From contig JBGCFI010000031.1 in the NCBI GenBank assembly GCA_045106855.1, forward strand, positions 124,001 to 188,000: DNA of 64,000 nt, in the 5' to 3' direction. The position numbers were made by a program, and so were the translations under genes. Of this stretch, positions 60,482 to 64,000 are shown one piece after another; positions within the stretch are counted from its first letter, which is position 1; the number at the start of each line of letters is the position of its first letter. The notes below the pieces were generated by a model. The model searched no databases. It was not told the origin of the DNA and saw only the letters and a program-made list of their open reading frames with translations. The stretch is from Granulosicoccus sp045106855 (GTDB taxonomy: Bacteria > Pseudomonadota > Gammaproteobacteria > Granulosicoccales > Granulosicoccaceae).

Positions 60482-60582
60482 TTTGGGAATTTAATGCTTG
60501 ATCGAAGGCGTATTGGGCCTTAGTTTATCCTTTAATGAAAGAGCTGGCACTCGTGCAATGAAACCTGTGGTGAGAATGACCC

Positions 60583-61638
60583 ATGACAGCTAACCCGGTG
60601 TTTGAATTCACCGACAGAGAGCAGCATATTCTCAAGCTGCTTGTTGATCACTATATCGAACAGGGGACCCCCGTGGGATCACGGACTCTGTCCCGGTTAC
60701 CTGGTATCGATATCAGTGCCGCGTCCGTGCGTAATGTCATGGGTGACCTCGAGCACATGGGACTGTTGAAATCCCCGCATACATCAGCCGGGCGTGTGCC
60801 CACGTCAGCGGCTTTCCGGGTATTTGTGGACAAGTTGCTGGATGTGAAACAGCCCGAGCAGGACACCATCGATCACATACGAGGTCTCCTGGATCCGACA
60901 ATGGACGATCAGGCGCTGGTTAAGGTGGCATCCAGCTATCTATCAGGTTTTACCAAGATGGCAGGCATGGTGACTGTGCCCAAGCGAGAAGAGAAACCGC
61001 TTCAGCAAGTTGAATTTCTCCCACTTTCGGATCGACGGGTACTGGTCATCCTGATCATAAGCGACAAAGAAATCCAGAATCAGATCATTCATGTCGAACG
61101 TGACTACTCCAAGGACGAACTGGCGGAGTTTGCGCGCGAGCTCAACACGGAATACCTCGGCTGTTCGCTTGCACAGGTGCGTGACCGGATGAGATCCGAG
61201 CTGCATCGAACGCGTGAAGACATGAGTAAATCCATGCAGATGATGATTGATGTGGCAGGGCAGGTATTTGGCTCCGACGATTCCGATGAAGATGAGGATA
61301 TGCTGGTAGCTGGTGAGACAAATCTGATGGATCACGCCGATTTGGGCGATGTCAGTAAACTGCGGGAGCTGTTTGATGCGTTTCAACAGAAGAGAGATAT
61401 TTTTCACCTTCTGGAGCGTTGCGCTTCGGCAGAAGGAGTGCAGATATTCATCGGTCGTGAATCCGGATACGATGCACTTGGCGACTGCAGCGTAATAACA
61501 GCGCCCTATGAGATTAATGGAAAACTGCTGGGTGTGCTCGGCGTGGTCGGACCAAAGCGCATGTCATACGCTAAGGTTATCCCCGTTGTTGATGTCACAT
61601 CCAAACTCCTCGGCGCGGCCTTGAATCTTCGCAGTTAG
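60583..61638 (+). CDS. hrcA: Heat-inducible transcription repressor HrcA
   Basis: HrcA is a winged-helix repressor of chaperone genes that acts through CIRCE elements. The 351-residue protein has FTDREQHILKLLVDHYIEQGTPVGSRTLSR at the front, then helix-turn-helix ISAASVRNVMGDLEHMGLLKSPHTSAGRVPTSAAFRVFVD. The GAF-like core and the end DCSVITAPYEINGKLLGVLGVVGPKRMSYAKVIPVVD are family typical. I see no CIRCE (TTAGCACTC-N9-GAGTGCTAA) before hrcA, grpE or dnaK, only a half site TGGCACTC at about 60553-60560, so its target here is not evident in the window; groESL elsewhere could be the target. Confidence 0.95.
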   Translation: MTANPVFEFTDREQHILKLLVDHYIEQGTPVGSRTLSRLPGIDISAASVRNVMGDLEHMGLLKSPHTSAGRVPTSAAFRVFVDKLLDVKQPEQDTIDHIRGLLDPTMDDQALVKVASSYLSGFTKMAGMVTVPKREEKPLQQVEFLPLSDRRVLVILIISDKEIQNQIIHVERDYSKDELAEFARELNTEYLGCSLAQVRDRMRSELHRTREDMSKSMQMMIDVAGQVFGSDDSDEDEDMLVAGETNLMDHADLGDVSKLRELFDAFQQKRDIFHLLERCASAEGVQIFIGRESGYDALGDCSVITAPYEINGKLLGVLGVVGPKRMSYAKVIPVVDVTSKLLGAALNLRS

Positions 61639-61693
61639 CGCTTATATTCGCGCCACAATTTTCAATTACCTCAGATCAAGAGCACTTTTCATT

Positions 61694-62362
61694 ATGCCAG
61701 ACAATAAAGACCCGTCTGACACGGCAAGCGAGACAGCTGCCAACGACATTGCCCGCGAGCAGCCCGCCGGTGTGGACGAAACTGAAATCCCGACCAGTGA
61801 AAACGCGGTGGCACAAGAATCCGGTGTAGAGGCTGACGATCCGCTGGAATTTGGCGAGCAGACCATGGGCTGTGAAGATGACGAACCTCAGGATGAAGTG
61901 TCAGTTCTGACCAGGCAGTTGGCCGAGGCTGAAACCAAGGTTGCTGACTACTGGGACAGGCTGCTGCGTTTGCAGGCCGAGATGGAAAATCAGCGCAAGC
62001 GTGCCCAAAATGACGTTACAAAAGCCCGAAAATTTGCCCTCGAAGGCATTGTTAACGATCTTTTACCGGTGCGGGACAGTCTTGAGATGGGGCTGGCGGT
62101 AGCCGCAGCCGATGAGGCCGATCCAAAATCAATTCTGGAGGGGGCTGACCTGACTCTGAAGATGCTCGCTCAACTTTTTGAAAAAAACAATATTGCGGAA
62201 ATCAACCCGGTTGATGAAAAATTTGACCCCGAATTCCACCAGGCCATGTCCATGCAGGAGATTGAGGGCAAAGCGCCGAATATTGTCACTAGCGTTATGC
62301 AGAAAGGTTATACGCTGAACGAACGGCTTGTTCGCCCGGCGTTGGTCATGGTGTCGAAATAG
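61694..62362 (+). CDS. grpE: GrpE nucleotide exchange factor
   Basis: GrpE releases ADP from DnaK. The 222-residue protein has a long acidic N-terminal tail (DTASETAANDIAREQPAGVDETEIPTSENAVAQESGVEADD ...), then the dimer helix VADYWDRLLRLQAEMENQRKRAQNDVTKARKFALEGIVNDLLPVRDSLEMGL and the C-terminal beta domain with NPVDEKFDPEFHQAMSMQE and VMQKGYTLNERLVRPALVMVSK. It lies 55 bases after hrcA and 170 before dnaK. A possible heat-shock promoter lies in the latter gap. Confidence 0.96.
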   Translation: MPDNKDPSDTASETAANDIAREQPAGVDETEIPTSENAVAQESGVEADDPLEFGEQTMGCEDDEPQDEVSVLTRQLAEAETKVADYWDRLLRLQAEMENQRKRAQNDVTKARKFALEGIVNDLLPVRDSLEMGLAVAAADEADPKSILEGADLTLKMLAQLFEKNNIAEINPVDEKFDPEFHQAMSMQEIEGKAPNIVTSVMQKGYTLNERLVRPALVMVSK

Positions 62363-62400
62363 CGAGGACAGCAAATCTTCCGGAAAGTTCGGAATTTGCG

Positions 62401-62459
62401 ACTGTTTTAATCCGGAAAACAGTAATCAAGTATTGAAATAGACGTCACGGTCCACATCA
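62401..62459 (+). promoter_or_regulatory. Inverted repeat and possible sigma32 promoter upstream of dnaK
   Basis: ACTGTTTT (62401-62408) and AAAACAGT (62416-62423) form a perfect 8-base inverted repeat with a 7-base loop. Just after it, TTGAAA (62433-62438), 13 bases, then CCACAT (62452-62457) resembles the sigma32 consensus CTTGAAA-N11-16-CCCCATNT. This would let dnaK respond to heat apart from hrcA-grpE. The match is imperfect and untested. Confidence 0.4.
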
Positions 62460-62532
62460 TTCTTCCAAACAACGGAATGCCTCTTTGAGGGTTCCGGCTT
62501 TCCACATTCGATTAAGTTAAGGATTTTAAATC

Positions 62533-64000
62533 ATGGGTACCATCATCGGAATCGACCTGGGCACGACGAATTCGTGTGTCGCGGTCATGGAAGGGGGCAA
62601 GCCCCGAGTTATTGAAAACGCTGAAGGCGACAGAACTACCCCGTCCATCGTCGCATTTGCGGACGACGGCGAGGTCATTGTCGGTCAGCCAGCCAAGCGT
62701 CAGGCGGTCACCAATCCCAAAAATACGCTGTACGCGGTCAAGCGTCTGATCGGACGTCGCTTCGATGAAGATGCCGTGCAAAAGGACATCGAGCTGGTGC
62801 CCTACAAAATCATCAAGGCAGACAATGGCGATGCCTGGGTAGAAGCGGGTGGAAAAGGCATGGCACCACCAGAGGTTGCTGCTCGTGTGCTCATGAAAAT
62901 GAAACAGACTGCTGAAGAGTACCTCGGTGATACCGTGACAGAGGCTGTCATAACGGTTCCGGCCTATTTCAACGATTCCCAGCGTCAGGCAACAAAGGAT
63001 GCCGGTCGGATCGCCGGGCTGGATGTCAAACGAATTATCAATGAGCCCACGGCTGCGGCCCTTGCCTATGGCATGGACAAGCAACGTGGAAACAAGACGG
63101 TCGCAGTCTATGATCTGGGCGGTGGCACCTTCGATATATCCATAATCGAGATTGCGGAAGTCGATGGCGAACATCAATTTGAAGTTCTGTCCACCAACGG
63201 AGATACATTTTTGGGTGGTGAGGATTTCGATAATCGCCTGATCGATTATCTGTCCGACGAATTCAGGAAAGAAAGCGGTATTGATCTGCACAGCGATCCA
63301 CTGGCATTGCAGCGTTTGAAAGAGGCAGCTGAGAAAGCCAAGATTGAACTGTCCAGCACGCAACAGACTGACGTGAATCTGCCGTATATCACTGCTGACG
63401 CATCTGGCCCCAAACACCTTAATATCAAGGTGTCTCGAGCGAAGCTGGAGTCACTTGTCGAAGATCTGGTTAGCCGCACCATTGATCCGTGCAAAATTGC
63501 ATTGAAAGATGCTGGCGTGTCCGCATCCGAGATTCAGGACGTGATCATGGTGGGTGGTCAGACACGCATGCCTAAAGTCCAGGAGACCGTTAAGGACTTC
63601 TTCGGCAAAGAGCCACGCAAGGATGTAAATCCCGATGAGGCAGTCGCCGTCGGAGCCGCCATACAAGGTGGTGTACTTGGTGGACAGGTCAAGGATGTAC
63701 TGCTTCTGGATGTCACGCCATTATCATTGGGGATCGAGACACTGGGTGGCGTTATGACCAAGTTAATCGACAAGAACACCACAATCCCTACAAAGGCACA
63801 GCAAGTATTTTCAACGGCCGACGACAATCAAACTGCAGTAACTGTGCATGTATTACAGGGTGAGCGCGAGATCGCCAGTACCAACAAATCGTTGGGACGT
63901 TTTGATCTTGCCGATATCCCGCCTGCACCTCGCGGGGTGCCTCAGGTGGAGGTAACGTTCGACATCGACGCTAACGGCATCATGAACGTCTCTGCGCGTG
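62533..64000 (+). CDS. dnaK: Chaperone DnaK (Hsp70), 3' end outside window
   Basis: The first 489 codons of Hsp70, running off the window end. ATG 62533 begins GTIIGIDLGTTNSCVAVMEG with the phosphate-1 loop; ATPase motifs VPAYFNDSQRQATKDAG, NEPTAAALAYG, VYDLGGGTFDISI, VGGQTRMPKV follow, the linker DVLLLDVTPLSLGIETLGG begins near residue 390, and the substrate-binding beta domain is partly present (FSTADDNQTAVTVHVLQGERE, FDIDANGIMNVSA). A weak AAGGA-type ribosome-binding site precedes it. DnaK with GrpE folds stress-damaged proteins. dnaJ probably follows outside the window. Confidence 0.98.
   Translation, partial: MGTIIGIDLGTTNSCVAVMEGGKPRVIENAEGDRTTPSIVAFADDGEVIVGQPAKRQAVTNPKNTLYAVKRLIGRRFDEDAVQKDIELVPYKIIKADNGDAWVEAGGKGMAPPEVAARVLMKMKQTAEEYLGDTVTEAVITVPAYFNDSQRQATKDAGRIAGLDVKRIINEPTAAALAYGMDKQRGNKTVAVYDLGGGTFDISIIEIAEVDGEHQFEVLSTNGDTFLGGEDFDNRLIDYLSDEFRKESGIDLHSDPLALQRLKEAAEKAKIELSSTQQTDVNLPYITADASGPKHLNIKVSRAKLESLVEDLVSRTIDPCKIALKDAGVSASEIQDVIMVGGQTRMPKVQETVKDFFGKEPRKDVNPDEAVAVGAAIQGGVLGGQVKDVLLLDVTPLSLGIETLGGVMTKLIDKNTTIPTKAQQVFSTADDNQTAVTVHVLQGEREIASTNKSLGRFDLADIPPAPRGVPQVEVTFDIDANGIMNVSAR

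Noticed and set aside
60548..60565. CIRCE half site TGGCACTC before hrcA
   Set aside because: The second arm GAGTGCTAA is absent at the right distance; a short GCAC/GTGC dyad alone is not enough.
62512..63417. 301-codon minus-strand frame across dnaK
   Set aside because: Shadow of dnaK, whose sense translation is textbook Hsp70.
1..64000. CRISPR arrays, insertion sequences, prophage, integrons, tRNA or rRNA genes
   Set aside because: Looked for repeated spacers, transposase or integrase motifs, and cloverleaf/T-loop sequences in the larger gaps; none found by eye.

Overview
The window looks like chromosome of a free-living, probably marine, early-branching gammaproteobacterium. A Granulosicoccus-like lineage is my guess, made from gene content and not proven. 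The order ftsK-lolA-rarA is the classic gammaproteobacterial one, and DUF2288, DUF2959 and the DUF3305/DUF3306 formate dehydrogenase accessory genes point the same way. The presence of hrcA, and a LexA of alphaproteobacterial type, point away from the enteric/Vibrio branch. Nearly all the sequence is dense coding DNA. I see no rRNA, tRNA, insertion sequence, prophage or CRISPR array.

Layout. 1-5946: ftsK (5' end outside the window), lolA, rarA, a GNAT acetyltransferase and a membrane fatty acid desaturase, all plus strand. 6064-9791: minus-strand secreted propeller-like protein, queG and a ChrR-type cupin. 9851-10944: lexA with an elaborate operator, plus a small unknown gene. 11375-13084: two unknown genes. 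13567-20180: nth, a two-component pair whose NtrC-like regulator lacks the sigma54-contacting GAFTGA loop, and a large protein with a (p)ppGpp-hydrolase-type HD signature. 20177-31476: a complete periplasmic formate dehydrogenase locus (HTH/binding-domain regulator, fdhD, DUF3305, DUF3306, multi-cluster ferredoxin, TorD-type chaperone, small Tat protein, fdhA, fdhB, fdhC) closed by a strong terminator. 31546-38161: an unknown protein, a secreted ankyrin protein, a cyclic-nucleotide/patatin phospholipase coupled to an odd Rieske-like protein, a DUF3047 protein and heme A synthase. 38177-43316: a ugpB-A-E-C glycerol-3-phosphate ABC importer with an additional ugpE paralogue. 44066-46268: a ComEA-like protein, apt, DUF2959 lipoprotein and DUF2288. 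46207-50851: methylmalonyl-CoA mutase small and large subunits with meaB. 51338-55715: an orphan membrane-fusion protein, an N-terminally short dppC-like permease, gamma-glutamyltransferase and acetamidase/formamidase. 55752-59277: a PAS-rich chemoreceptor with a minimal signalling tip, a small unknown gene and a stand-alone MnmC oxidase-type domain. 59270-64000: ispG and the hrcA-grpE-dnaK heat-shock genes, dnaK running off the end.

Working together. The formate dehydrogenase genes encode a Tat-exported molybdenum/tungsten enzyme with a cysteine ligand (not selenocysteine), an electron-transfer subunit and a cytochrome b membrane anchor, plus cofactor sulfuration and chaperone functions. The methylmalonyl-CoA mutase operon couples two mutase subunits to the GTPase that protects them. 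The strongest individual signal is at lexA: four half-sites sharing one dyad centre, laid over a near-consensus promoter, match the alphaproteobacterial SOS motif GTTC-N7-GTTC, and the LexA recognition helix matches the alphaproteobacterial type. Other leads are the GAFTGA-less regulator, the RSH-type HD protein, the Rieske-like protein with Glu at a cluster-ligand position, and the second ugpE. I did not find a clearly new multi-gene system.
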